Part shown: in pieces, positions 46,117-53,914 of the stretch
How the letters are laid out: every line of letters begins with the position of its first letter
How positions within the stretch are numbered: position 1 is the first letter of the stretch
NCBI GenBank assembly: GCA_026003175.1
Contig: BPGT01000002.1
Coordinates: 186,001-250,000, forward strand
Length of the DNA stretch: 64,000 nucleotides
Direction: 5' to 3'
Origin: Armatimonadota bacterium
GTDB taxonomy: Bacteria; Armatimonadota; HRBIN16
Made by a program: the position numbers and the translations under genes
The notes under the pieces: model-generated
Database searches by the model: none
The model's input: only the letters and a program-made list of their open reading frames with translations
What the model was told of the DNA's origin: nothing

Positions 46117-47142
46117 ATGTCCGCGGCAAGGAATGAGCGAAGGTGGCTGGTGTGGGGGTGTGTTTTAGGACTGATCGTACTCACATTACTAGCAGTTCTG
46201 TATAGCCATTCCTTACCTCCTGCTTTCAGGAGAGTGTGGTCGCTGCAGTTTGTCCCCTCTCGGCTTGTGCTGCCTGCGGATCTGCCATCCATTCACGAGA
46301 CAAGCGTTTTGTTATGCAATCGTGGGACCAAGGATGAGCACATCCGGCTTGGCTCTTGTTGCGGAGTGAACATACAGGGAGAACTAGAACGATACGTGGG
46401 AAAGGGGCATTGTGTCAGGATACCGTTGAGCGTTGAGGTAAGATCGCCGGGGGTGTATCGCGGGGCAATATTCGTTTACGTGCCAGGCGTGCAGTCTCCT
46501 GTGACAGCCTTGCCTATTATGGCACAAGCGTATGAGAGCGTCTTTGCATCCACAGATACCAGACGTTCGCTACATTTGCCCGCACTGGTTCGCAAAGCCC
46601 CTGGTGATGCGAGTGGGGAGGCGTGCGTCACACTGTCTGTTCATAGCGGTTTTGGGATAGAGCGCATTGTATCTCCAGCAGACTGGCTATCGGTAAGTTG
46701 GCGCAAGCGGGATACGGTGGTCGACGTTTGCGCAAAGGCGTTGCCATCGGCACCTGAGGGAAAGTTCAACCTTGACCTCTTACTGATTTACAGATGTGGC
46801 AAGCGCTCTGGACGTGACTACATCAGGATTTTCGGAGAGGTAGTGTCTTTAGTATACGTCCACCCAAGCAGGCTGTCTTTCGGTGTCGTGTCGTTGCGGC
46901 AACAGCGACCGGCGTCGAAAGAGGTACAGATCATCCTGCGTGGTAGTAGAGGCAAACCGTTGAGTTTTAGGGCAACTTTCGCTGGTTGCACCACACGAGC
47001 GAAACGGTTAAAGCCGGGGGTATATGTTGTGGAGATCCAGTTCATTCCTAAACGATTGGGGGAGATACGAGGATATGTGCAGTGTCGTCAAGGAGACGAC
47101 ATCATCTACCTACTGCCCATAAGCGCGCTAGTACAACCATAG
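46117..47142 (+). CDS. DUF1573/ASH-like periplasmic protein, N-terminal anchor
   Basis: 341 residues with one N-terminal membrane helix (WLVWGCVLGLIVLTLLAVLY). The rest is beta-rich with two or three immunoglobulin-like units of the DUF1573/ASH type: FVPSRLVLPADLPSIHETSV with LLCNRGTKDEHIRLGSCCGV, and later VHPSRLSFGVVSLRQQRPAS with a matching VVEIQFIPKRLGEIRG. Such domains are structural or binding modules on cell-surface proteins. It starts 15 bases after the previous gene. No enzyme motif is visible. Confidence 0.55.
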   Translation: MSAARNERRWLVWGCVLGLIVLTLLAVLYSHSLPPAFRRVWSLQFVPSRLVLPADLPSIHETSVLLCNRGTKDEHIRLGSCCGVNIQGELERYVGKGHCVRIPLSVEVRSPGVYRGAIFVYVPGVQSPVTALPIMAQAYESVFASTDTRRSLHLPALVRKAPGDASGEACVTLSVHSGFGIERIVSPADWLSVSWRKRDTVVDVCAKALPSAPEGKFNLDLLLIYRCGKRSGRDYIRIFGEVVSLVYVHPSRLSFGVVSLRQQRPASKEVQIILRGSRGKPLSFRATFAGCTTRAKRLKPGVYVVEIQFIPKRLGEIRGYVQCRQGDDIIYLLPISALVQP

Positions 47143-47151
47143 GAGAGGCAG

Positions 47152-49092
47152 ATGGGTCGGGCGTTAGTCGCATTGATGTTGGTGGCAGTTCAGGTGTTAT
47201 GGCTGTTTCCTACGTCTGGCGCTGCACAGTGGCTAGCCAGATACACGGTTGGCAATGCCGAACAGCTCTACAGTAGTTACGGAACGTACCTTGCTTTGTG
47301 GGGCTGCTGGGCGCTGTTAGCATGGCGCATCCTCTCACTTCGTGTCGATACTCCTGCAGCGGGTTGCTTTCGGCGTGTGCTGACAGCATTCCCGTTGCTG
47401 CTAATATGGGATGGTTTGTTTTCAAGACATCCTTCTTACCCTGTGGAAGCAGCAAATGGGTTGCTTGCTTGTTGGGTCAGTGCAGCTGTTGTTTCCCTGC
47501 TTGCTACCAAGGTCCCACGCCACATCACCGATGGGTGCATCCTGATGGTGCTCGCCTCGGAATCACTATTTGCCCTACACTCATGGGATACCGAACGCCG
47601 TATCATGGGTGGTTTTTCGAGCCCTAACCTCTTCTACCCACTGATGTTGTATGGAATGCTATGCAGCACTGAGTACGTCCTCCGCGGGCAGCAAGTGTAT
47701 GACCTGGTATGGGGCATACTGGGGTGCTTGTTTGCTACAGCGCTTGGCGCCTCTGGAAGCCGTGGTGGTATGCTGGCAGGTATCGTCGCGGTATGCTGGA
47801 TGATGTACAAGGTGCTGTCACGTGCTCGTTCCCATAACGAGGTTCCATTGGTGCGGTGGAAAGTGGTTACCCTGCTGGCTCTCTTAGTGCCGTTGGCAAT
47901 CGGCTGGCATCTTCGCCAAGAGCAGGTAGGAGTAACCACCATCCTGGATCGCTCGGTACACGCACGCCCCATTTTATGGTGGACAGGTCTACGGGTCGCC
48001 TGGGCATCCCATGGGCTGGGATGTGGCATTGCTAACATGAGTGCTCAGGAACAGTTGAATGACCTGCGGACGATGGTGCTGGGCTCGGGAAACATGGAGC
48101 CTAAGAACTTGCTTGTAGCGATGGTAGCCATATACGGAATGCCCGGATTATGGTACGTTCTATCTCTTATTGCGAAATCTTGGCGATTTTTTGGGCAGCA
48201 AAACGATGAACAACAATTAGCTGGCACCGCCATGTTGCTTGCACTGCTGGTTGCTGGTGCAGCGGACACCCCCATACTTATTGCCGAACGCTTAGCGCCT
48301 ACCTTCTTGTGGTTGCAATGGATGATGATCAGCGTAAGCCCGCGTCCATCCATAGTAGCAGGTTTGGGCTTTGTGCGGAGTCGCACGTTGCGGTACAGAG
48401 TAGTGTTTACAGCTCTTACCGCAGTGTTGCTAACGATAGGTAGCTTTGTGGGCTATACTTACCGGGAGGCAAGGAGTTACCAGCCCTCCTTGCAGCGACT
48501 GCGAACGCTCTCAACGACCCCGTTGTCAGCCTATCCGCGCACATTGGTTCACCTGCTTATTGAGCGCGAAGACAAGCGGTTTTGGGATCATGCGGGTATT
48601 GACTGGCGCGCCATGCACAGGGCGCTTCGTACCAACATTCGCACACTGCAGTTTGCACAAGGCGGAAGCACTATCACCCAACAGATGGTGCGTAGTATGT
48701 TGCTGGACCCCCGCTTCGCCAAAAGCAAGAGCTTGACGCGAAAAGCAATAGAACTATGGCTAGCTACTTGGGCGGAGCGTGAGCTGGGCAAGCAGAAAAT
48801 ACTGGAACTGTACTTGCAGTATGCATTCCGGTTGGACCTGCCTCCGGAGCGAATAGGTTTCGGGGCAATAGCTCGATACTACTTTGGCAAGCCCATTGGT
48901 CAGCTCTCACCAGATGAATGTGCGGTGTTGGTAGGCTGGCTCTCAGCACCCCCAGTAAAAGGTATAGATTGGTATCGTACGATTGCTTTGCGGAACGCAA
49001 CGTTGTCTGGACTTGACCGTGAGGCATCCCCGTATTATGGACAGCCTGTGCGGATACGGGTAGGATGCTTTGCGCAAAAGCAGAGGGAGTAA
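47152..49092 (+). CDS. Fusion of O-antigen-ligase-like membrane domain and GT51 peptidoglycan glycosyltransferase
   Basis: 646 residues. Residues 1-400 are polytopic, with TALGASGSRGGMLAGIVAV (about 197-213) and ARPILWWTGLRVAWASHGLG followed by EPKNLLVAMVAIYGMPGLW (about 316-334), the layout of Wzy/WaaL-type polymerases and ligases. After one more membrane helix (about 416-434), residues 465-605 form a GT51 domain: EREDKRFWDHAGIDW (catalytic E473), QGGSTITQQMVRSMLL, SLTRKAIELWLATWAERELG and ILELYLQYAFR. No transpeptidase domain follows. I know of no described protein with this pairing. Nine bases after the previous gene, one base before the next. Confidence 0.78.
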   Translation: MGRALVALMLVAVQVLWLFPTSGAAQWLARYTVGNAEQLYSSYGTYLALWGCWALLAWRILSLRVDTPAAGCFRRVLTAFPLLLIWDGLFSRHPSYPVEAANGLLACWVSAAVVSLLATKVPRHITDGCILMVLASESLFALHSWDTERRIMGGFSSPNLFYPLMLYGMLCSTEYVLRGQQVYDLVWGILGCLFATALGASGSRGGMLAGIVAVCWMMYKVLSRARSHNEVPLVRWKVVTLLALLVPLAIGWHLRQEQVGVTTILDRSVHARPILWWTGLRVAWASHGLGCGIANMSAQEQLNDLRTMVLGSGNMEPKNLLVAMVAIYGMPGLWYVLSLIAKSWRFFGQQNDEQQLAGTAMLLALLVAGAADTPILIAERLAPTFLWLQWMMISVSPRPSIVAGLGFVRSRTLRYRVVFTALTAVLLTIGSFVGYTYREARSYQPSLQRLRTLSTTPLSAYPRTLVHLLIEREDKRFWDHAGIDWRAMHRALRTNIRTLQFAQGGSTITQQMVRSMLLDPRFAKSKSLTRKAIELWLATWAERELGKQKILELYLQYAFRLDLPPERIGFGAIARYYFGKPIGQLSPDECAVLVGWLSAPPVKGIDWYRTIALRNATLSGLDREASPYYGQPVRIRVGCFAQKQRE

Positions 49093-49093
49093 C

Positions 49094-50125
49094 ATGAGGC
49101 GATTTACTCTCGATACCACTATGATGGCAATAGTCGTTATGACGCTCCTGGCACACTATCTTGTACACTACACTGCCCAAAAGCAGGTTCCTAAGAAGGA
49201 ATATCTGTGGCGAGCGATTGTTTGTGTGACAGAACACTCGACCTCCCCAAGACTCACCGCGGTATGGTGGGTCCAGGCCGGGTTAAGAGAGGCAGACGTG
49301 GTGCAAATACCTGTACAAGCACTTATTGGATATCAAACAGCAGAGAAGACGCCAACTTTAGCGTCGTTATACCAAACACCACACTTTGTAAACTATTTGC
49401 GCCGCTTTACAAGATATGCGCTTGGCTTGCCTGCACCAAAGGTTATAGAGTGTCCATTAGAGGCTCTATTAGGCCATACTGTCGGGCAGGCTCCTGTGTC
49501 CTTCTTTATACCGGAAAATACAATGCTCGTTCTGGATCACAAGAGTGTCTTCTACGGGCGTGGAACACATCGTTTGAGCATATCGGAACTGCGTGAGCTG
49601 TGGAGTGGTTACTCCTTTTGGGGTGGTGAATGGGGAAGGTTGCAAAGGCAAAGGCTCATCCTGCAAACCATTGTGCATCTCACTGCCTCCAACGAGGAAC
49701 TACCCGAGCCATTGCTGTGGCTTGCATATCTACGGTATTCTCAAGTGCACTACTTCACGGTGCCGGGCAGCCGAGGCAACAGCTGGATGGGGCCCCATGA
49801 TGACGTTATCCGGATATCACCTGCGTCTTTCCAGGCAACGGCACGCCGTCTCAGAGAAAAAGACAAGCGTTCAGATGTGCGAGTGCGCTTGTGCTTTTCG
49901 CCAAAGGTTCCCTTAGCCACCCAGCAGCAAATCACCGAAGAGATTTTCGATATGGGATTCTCCGTGTACGTGGACGACGGATCTTCTGGATGTCGAACAG
50001 GATCGATACGTGCCATAGAGAACCTACCGGGAGATGTGAAACAGCTGCAGGCAGTCGTGCAAAGGCACGCTCAATGGGGTGGCTACTGCCAGCAGGGAGC
50101 GGAGGTTCTTATCATGGTGCAGTAA
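49094..50125 (+). CDS. Divergent LCP (LytR-CpsA-Psr)-like protein with LytR_C-like tail
   Basis: 343 residues from ATG 49094. One N-terminal membrane helix (MMAIVVMTLLAHYLVHY). Residues ~40-200 follow the LCP layout, with GEWGRLQRQRLILQTIV (178-194) closely matching the D-x-x-R-x-x-RQ motif of phosphotransferases that attach glycopolymers to peptidoglycan. Residues ~262-343 (VRVRLCFSPKVPLATQQQI, EEIFDMGFSVYVDDG, QGAEVLIMVQ) resemble the LytR_C domain. The first LCP motifs (R-x-D-T and PRD) are degenerate, so activity is uncertain. Last gene of the operon; its partner fusion protein also handles cell-wall polymers. Confidence 0.6.
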   Translation: MRRFTLDTTMMAIVVMTLLAHYLVHYTAQKQVPKKEYLWRAIVCVTEHSTSPRLTAVWWVQAGLREADVVQIPVQALIGYQTAEKTPTLASLYQTPHFVNYLRRFTRYALGLPAPKVIECPLEALLGHTVGQAPVSFFIPENTMLVLDHKSVFYGRGTHRLSISELRELWSGYSFWGGEWGRLQRQRLILQTIVHLTASNEELPEPLLWLAYLRYSQVHYFTVPGSRGNSWMGPHDDVIRISPASFQATARRLREKDKRSDVRVRLCFSPKVPLATQQQITEEIFDMGFSVYVDDGSSGCRTGSIRAIENLPGDVKQLQAVVQRHAQWGGYCQQGAEVLIMVQ

Positions 50126-50316
50126 GCGCGCAGAGTAGCGCCGCAGCGCGTCGGCAAGATACCGTACCTCCTCGCCTACGCGTGTCATGGGAGAAACGAT
50201 AAAAACCCAAACTCGGGGGATAGAGGATGCAAGCGCTGCGGGAGAAGATAGTGTTTGTGTGGCAGAGGTAAGGTGTAGTCACCCAGCCACTTCCACTGGC
50301 AAACGTTAGGGGGGGC
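50126..50316. other. Intergenic region after the envelope operon
   Basis: About 190 bases without a supported gene or a clear terminator; the sequence then enters the right copy of the HTH relic. Confidence 0.4.
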
Positions 50317-50319
50317 TCC

Positions 50320-50348
50320 TTGACAACCCATGTCCCTTGTTTTATGCT
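50320..50348 (+). promoter_or_regulatory. Promoter of the HTH relic, right copy
   Basis: TTGACA (50320-50325), a 17-base spacer and TATGCT (50343-50348). The surrounding bases (CCTTGACAACC and TTTTATGCT) match the left copy at 44217-44245. Confidence 0.55.
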
Positions 50349-50483
50349 GGATGCAATCTTGCATGTGACCTGGCGGCGGCTTGTGCACAGCTGGTGCAGG
50401 GGGCGTGGGTATTGGACTTATTAACCGCTGCGTATAGCAAAAATTTACCAAAAAATGGCAAAAATATACTACGGTGTGTCTGA
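50349..50483 (+). pseudogene. HTH gene relic, right copy, internally deleted
   Basis: Downstream of a promoter matching the left copy, only the end of the HTH gene remains: LAAACAQLVQGAWVLDLLTA aligns with LAAARARV...AQLVHVAWMLGVLT of 44279-44645, and the following bases (ATTAACCGCT, AAAAATGGCAAAAAT) also match. The N-terminal and most of the HTH part are missing. Its end fuses into the truncated pilin gene at about 50470. Confidence 0.6.
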
Positions 50484-50953
50484 ACAACCTCAAGCAGATA
50501 GGACAAGCCATAGTTATGTACCGACAGGATTGGGATGGCGCAGACCCGCAGAGAGGGGTGCGTCTGACCCTGGCGCAGTTGGGGCTTCCGCCCTGGGACA
50601 CATGGTTTGGCTGCAACCCTCCGCAGGGATACACCGACCCGCTTTGCGCATATATCCAGAACAAGCAAGTGTGGTGGTGCCCCAGCCGACATGCCGACCC
50701 TCGTTGGGTAGATGCACCGGGGACAGTCAGCTCCTACAGCTTCGCCTGGATTGGCATCAAGCGTCCTTTTGAGGAAGCCATCGCACTACAGCCAGACCTA
50801 CCATTGGTCATGTGCAAGTTCCACGACCCTGTCTGGTGGAGCTCCGAGCCCATTTTTGATAAGGACTACCGCCTCCTAGGCGTCTCGGCGGACGGAACGG
50901 TTCGGTGGTGGAGACGAACGACCTTGCGTCCTATCTTATGGACACGTCCATGA
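50474..50953 (+). pseudogene. Pilin-like gene lacking the prepilin signal
   Basis: The product begins at CLNNLKQIGQAIVMYRQDWD, which in intact DUF1559-type pilins (see 28016) follows the FTLIELL helix by about 25 residues; here that helix is absent and the frame abuts the HTH relic. The rest (GCNPPQGYTDPLCAYIQNKQ, WWCPSRHADPRWVD, GVSADGTVRWW) is a recognisable pilin C-terminal half. It cannot be exported as a pilin. After the TGA at 50951 the same frame stays open to 51064, so even the end may be damaged. Confidence 0.7.
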
Positions 50954-51102
50954 GGCTTGCCACCGGCTGCGCCGACGGTGGGGTGGACTGGCGACTTCTC
51001 ACTTGGTCCGTTCACGGATGAGTTCATCTTTCCACCGGCAGGAACGCCTCGCCCCCGCGTGTAATGGAAAAACGACAAAGCACAACAGATGGAGGGTAAG
51101 CG

Positions 51103-52086
51103 ATGGCGGTTAAGATTATCGGACCCGAGCTGCCAAATATCCCCTGGGAAGAGAAGCCCAAAGGCTATTCGGGCGTGATGTGGCGTTACAGCAAGAACCC
51201 GATTATCCCTCGTAACCTGCTGCCTACTTCCAACAGCATCTTCAATAGCGCGGTGGTGGCGTACGGCAACGAGTTTCGCGGCGTCTTCCGCTGCGATGAT
51301 ACGCGCCGCTACATGCAACTACATGCCGGGTGCAGCAAGGACGGTATCCACTGGGAGATTAACCCGGAGCGCATCCATTTTGTGGGTGAAGCGGCGCAGG
51401 AGCTGGGCTGGGAGTACGGCTACGACCCGCGCGTAGTGTGGATTGAAGACCGCTACTGGGTGACCTGGTGCAACGGTTATCACGGACCTACCATCGGCGT
51501 GGCATGGACGCAGGATTTTGAGACCTTCCACCAGCTGGAGAACGCCTTCCTGCCCTACAACCGCAACGGGGTGCTGTTCCCGCGCAAGATTAACGGCAAG
51601 TACGCCATGCTCAGCCGTCCCAGCGACCGCGGGCATACCCCCTGGGGCGACATGTTCTACAGCGAAAGCCCCGATATGATACACTGGGGCTGCCACCGCT
51701 TCGTGATGGCACCTGCAGGAGGCTGGCAGAGCACCAAAATCGGCGCAGGTCCCGTGCCGATTGAGACCACCGAAGGCTGGCTGCTCATCTATCACGGCGT
51801 GCTCACCTCGTGCAACGGCTTCGTGTACAGCGCGGGTGCGGCGTTGCTGGACCTGGACAAGCCGTGGAAGGTGATTGCCCGCACCGCGCCGTACATCATC
51901 TCCCCGCAGGAGCTGTATGAGTGCGTGGGCGACGTGCCCAATGTGGTGTTCCCCTGCGCTGCGCTGGCGGACTCGGCAACGGGGCGCATCGCGGTGTACT
52001 ATGGCGCGGCGGATACCGTGACGGGTCTGGCGTTCTGCCACGTGGAGGAACTGGTGGAGTTCACGAAACAGAACTCGCTGGTGTAA
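51103..52086 (+). CDS. Glycoside hydrolase family 130 (beta-mannoside phosphorylase type)
   Basis: Five-bladed beta-propeller enzyme; family members phosphorolyse or hydrolyse beta-1,2- and beta-1,4-mannosides. The 327-residue protein has [20 protein letters not shown] and [20 protein letters not shown], the catalytic Asp region [40 protein letters not shown], and the C-terminal [36 protein letters not shown] precedes the ATG. It is followed by a perfect hairpin. The glycosyltransferase and toroid pair at 29.2-31.4 kb is a typical companion of GH130 elsewhere, though not adjacent here. Confidence 0.88.
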   Translation: MAVKIIGPELPNIPWEEKPKGYSGVMWRYSKNPIIPRNLLPTSNSIFNSAVVAYGNEFRGVFRCDDTRRYMQLHAGCSKDGIHWEINPERIHFVGEAAQELGWEYGYDPRVVWIEDRYWVTWCNGYHGPTIGVAWTQDFETFHQLENAFLPYNRNGVLFPRKINGKYAMLSRPSDRGHTPWGDMFYSESPDMIHWGCHRFVMAPAGGWQSTKIGAGPVPIETTEGWLLIYHGVLTSCNGFVYSAGAALLDLDKPWKVIARTAPYIISPQELYECVGDVPNVVFPCAALADSATGRIAVYYGAADTVTGLAFCHVEELVEFTKQNSLV

Positions 52087-52091
52087 CGAGG

Positions 52092-52118
52092 GGGCGAGGC
52101 TCAAAGGGAGCCTCGCCC
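52092..52118 (+). terminator. Hairpin after the GH130 gene
   Basis: Perfect 11-base arms GGGCGAGGCTC and GAGCCTCGCCC with loop AAAGG; no T tract. It belongs to the same palindrome family as 6566-6639 and 31466-31492. Confidence 0.55.
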
Positions 52119-52173
52119 TCCGGTGGAACCTCTCTCGACGGATATGCTATCATGAATCGGGAGGTGGTGGACC

Positions 52174-52410
52174 ATGTCTGTCAAGGTCATTGAGGCAGAG
52201 TACGACGGCAAGGTGCTGATACCCAAGGAACCGCTGGATTTGCCAGTGGGTGCTCGTGTGCAGCTGAGTATCCGTCTGGGGCAGGAGGTGGAAGAACGCT
52301 TAAGAAGACTGCGTGCTCTGTGGAAATATGCGGAGGAACATCCTGTGACTGCCCCTTCTGTCGACGATGAAGCCTTACGACGTGATAACCTTTACGAGGA
52401 ACGTCTGTGA
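52174..52410 (+). CDS. Antitoxin, AF2212/DUF104-like
   Basis: 78 residues: KVIEAEYDGKVLIPKEPLDL then PVGARVQLSIR form the small beta-hairpin typical of DUF104 antitoxins, followed by a charged helix (EVEERLRRLRALWKYAEEH) that would wrap the toxin. GGGAGGTGGTGG precedes the ATG, and an extended -10 (TGCTATCAT) lies just upstream. Its end overlaps the toxin start by four bases (ATGA). Confidence 0.82.
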   Translation: MSVKVIEAEYDGKVLIPKEPLDLPVGARVQLSIRLGQEVEERLRRLRALWKYAEEHPVTAPSVDDEALRRDNLYEERL

Positions 52411-52874
52411 AAGCAATATTGCTAGATACCAGCGTGCTTCTACGCGAGATTCATGTCCATGACGCCTATCATCAAACAGTGGTCTATTCGGTGGAGAAAC
52501 TGGTAAGCACGGGCTGGATGACTTATGTTGCTCCACAGTGCCTCCAGGAATACTGGGCGGTCGCCACTCGCCCTCCTGAAGCGCGCGGGGGGTTGGGGTT
52601 GAGTGTGGAGAGAGCGGCAGAAGATATTGAGCAAATCATTTCTGCCCATGATGTCTTGGTTGAAAACGCCGAGCTCTTTCAAGCGTGGCGAAGAGTAGTG
52701 GTTGACTACCGGGTGCTCGGTCGGCAGGTGTGGGATGCGCGCATTGCTGCCATTATGAAACTACATGGCATATCACATCTTCTCACTTTCAATACGCAGG
52801 ACTTCCGTCGGTTTGGCTTCCTGAAAGCGTGGTCGCCTCAGGATGTGGAGCAACTCCTCGAGAACGAAGATTAG
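52407..52874 (+). CDS. vapC: PIN-domain toxin (VapC family)
   Basis: 155 residues with the PIN acidic set: D7 in AILLDTSVLL, E48 in QCLQEYWAVATRP, D110 in GRQVWDARIAAIM and D132 in LLTFNTQDFRRFG. These bind the metal used to cut RNA. The PIN fold is slightly longer than the usual ~130 residues. It is translated with the DUF104-type antitoxin. Convergent with the DgcN-like gene, with stops overlapping by four bases. Confidence 0.88.
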   Translation: MKAILLDTSVLLREIHVHDAYHQTVVYSVEKLVSTGWMTYVAPQCLQEYWAVATRPPEARGGLGLSVERAAEDIEQIISAHDVLVENAELFQAWRRVVVDYRVLGRQVWDARIAAIMKLHGISHLLTFNTQDFRRFGFLKAWSPQDVEQLLENED

Positions 52875-53914
52875 CTTTTCAGCACCGCCTCCAGCAGCTT
52901 CTCCGCGCCGTAGCGCACGGGGTCGGTACAGGGTAAACCGGTTTCAGCTTGCACCTGCTCTATCGCCTGCCGTGCTTCCTCTTCGCTCAGGTGCGCCGTG
53001 TTCAGCGCAATACCCACTACCGGTGCGGGCGCAAACGCTCCTGCCGCCGAAGCGACCATCTCGTAAAGCCGAATGACCTCCCGCAGGGGTGGAATGGGCA
53101 CATGCGGATAGCTGCGGATGTGCGTCTGCCCGGCGCGATGTACCAGAATCAGATGCGTCGGCTGCGAACCGCGTATCAGCGGTAAGGTGGCAGTGGAAGC
53201 GGGATTGAGCAAAGAGCCTTGCCCCTCGATATGCAGGATGTCGTGTTCGCGCCCGTAGCGCAGCACTACCTGCTCCACCGCACCCGCGGCGAAATCCACT
53301 CGCACCGCATCCAGCGGCACGCCATCACCTGCAATCATGATACCCGTCTGCCCGGAGGCGATAAATGCCGAACGTAGTCCCCGCCGTAGCGAGGCACGAT
53401 GTAATTCGATGCTGGTAGACATCTTGCCGATAGCCATGTCCGTACCGACAGTGAGCACGCGCAGGCAGGGTAACTCCCACGCGGCTCCGCTACCCAGCTG
53501 CAAGCCGGGTGGCTCACGGCGTACATCCCAAATCCATTGCCCTTCGCGCAGCAGGGGTTTCAGGTCGGGATGCTCCGCCATCGGGGTATGCAGTCCGTTT
53601 ACCACGCACAGTCCCGCCGCAACCGCCTCCTTCACTTCCTGCCACCACGCTTCGGGGAGCGCGCCACCAGGGGGAGCGATGCCCGTCACCAGCACCTGCG
53701 GCTGGTAGCGCAACGCCTCGTGCAGGGAGGCGACGATGGGCACCTCTCGCGGGATACCAGTAAGCTGAGGGATGGAACCGCCTGCGCAGTCGGCATCGAT
53801 GACTGCCACAATCTGCGCCTCGCTGTAGCGCAGCAGCGCCAGCCCCGTCTTGCCGAACTGCCCGCGAATGCCTCCGTGCTGCAATATCGCCACGCGGTGC
53901 TCAGGCAGTATCCT
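52871..53914 (-). CDS. dgcN: DUF1611 protein, DgcN-like (D-glutamate N-acetyltransferase)
   Basis: The N-terminal Rossmann-like domain (VAILQHGGIRGQFGKTGLAL, QIVAVIDADCAG) is followed by the DUF1611 ATPase-like part with TVGTDMAIGKMSTSIELHRA (P-loop type) and HIEGQGSLLNPASTATLPLI. I start at GTG 53914 (RILPEHRV...), since the longer frame to 53986 overlaps the upstream gene. In marine bacteria DgcN acetylates D-glutamate and DgcA, an enolase-family protein, racemises the product; the neighbour here is such a protein. The specific reaction is inferred from that pairing. Confidence 0.72.
   Translation of the reverse strand, partial: RILPEHRVAILQHGGIRGQFGKTGLALLRYSEAQIVAVIDADCAGGSIPQLTGIPREVPIVASLHEALRYQPQVLVTGIAPPGGALPEAWWQEVKEAVAAGLCVVNGLHTPMAEHPDLKPLLREGQWIWDVRREPPGLQLGSGAAWELPCLRVLTVGTDMAIGKMSTSIELHRASLRRGLRSAFIASGQTGIMIAGDGVPLDAVRVDFAAGAVEQVVLRYGREHDILHIEGQGSLLNPASTATLPLIRGSQPTHLILVHRAGQTHIRSYPHVPIPPLREVIRLYEMVASAAGAFAPAPVVGIALNTAHLSEEEARQAIEQVQAETGLPCTDPVRYGAEKLLEAVLKS

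Noticed and set aside
50474-51064. Recoding of the TGA at 50951 (readthrough or selenocysteine)
   Set aside because: The gene already lacks its 5' end, no SECIS-like hairpin follows, and decay explains the stop more simply.
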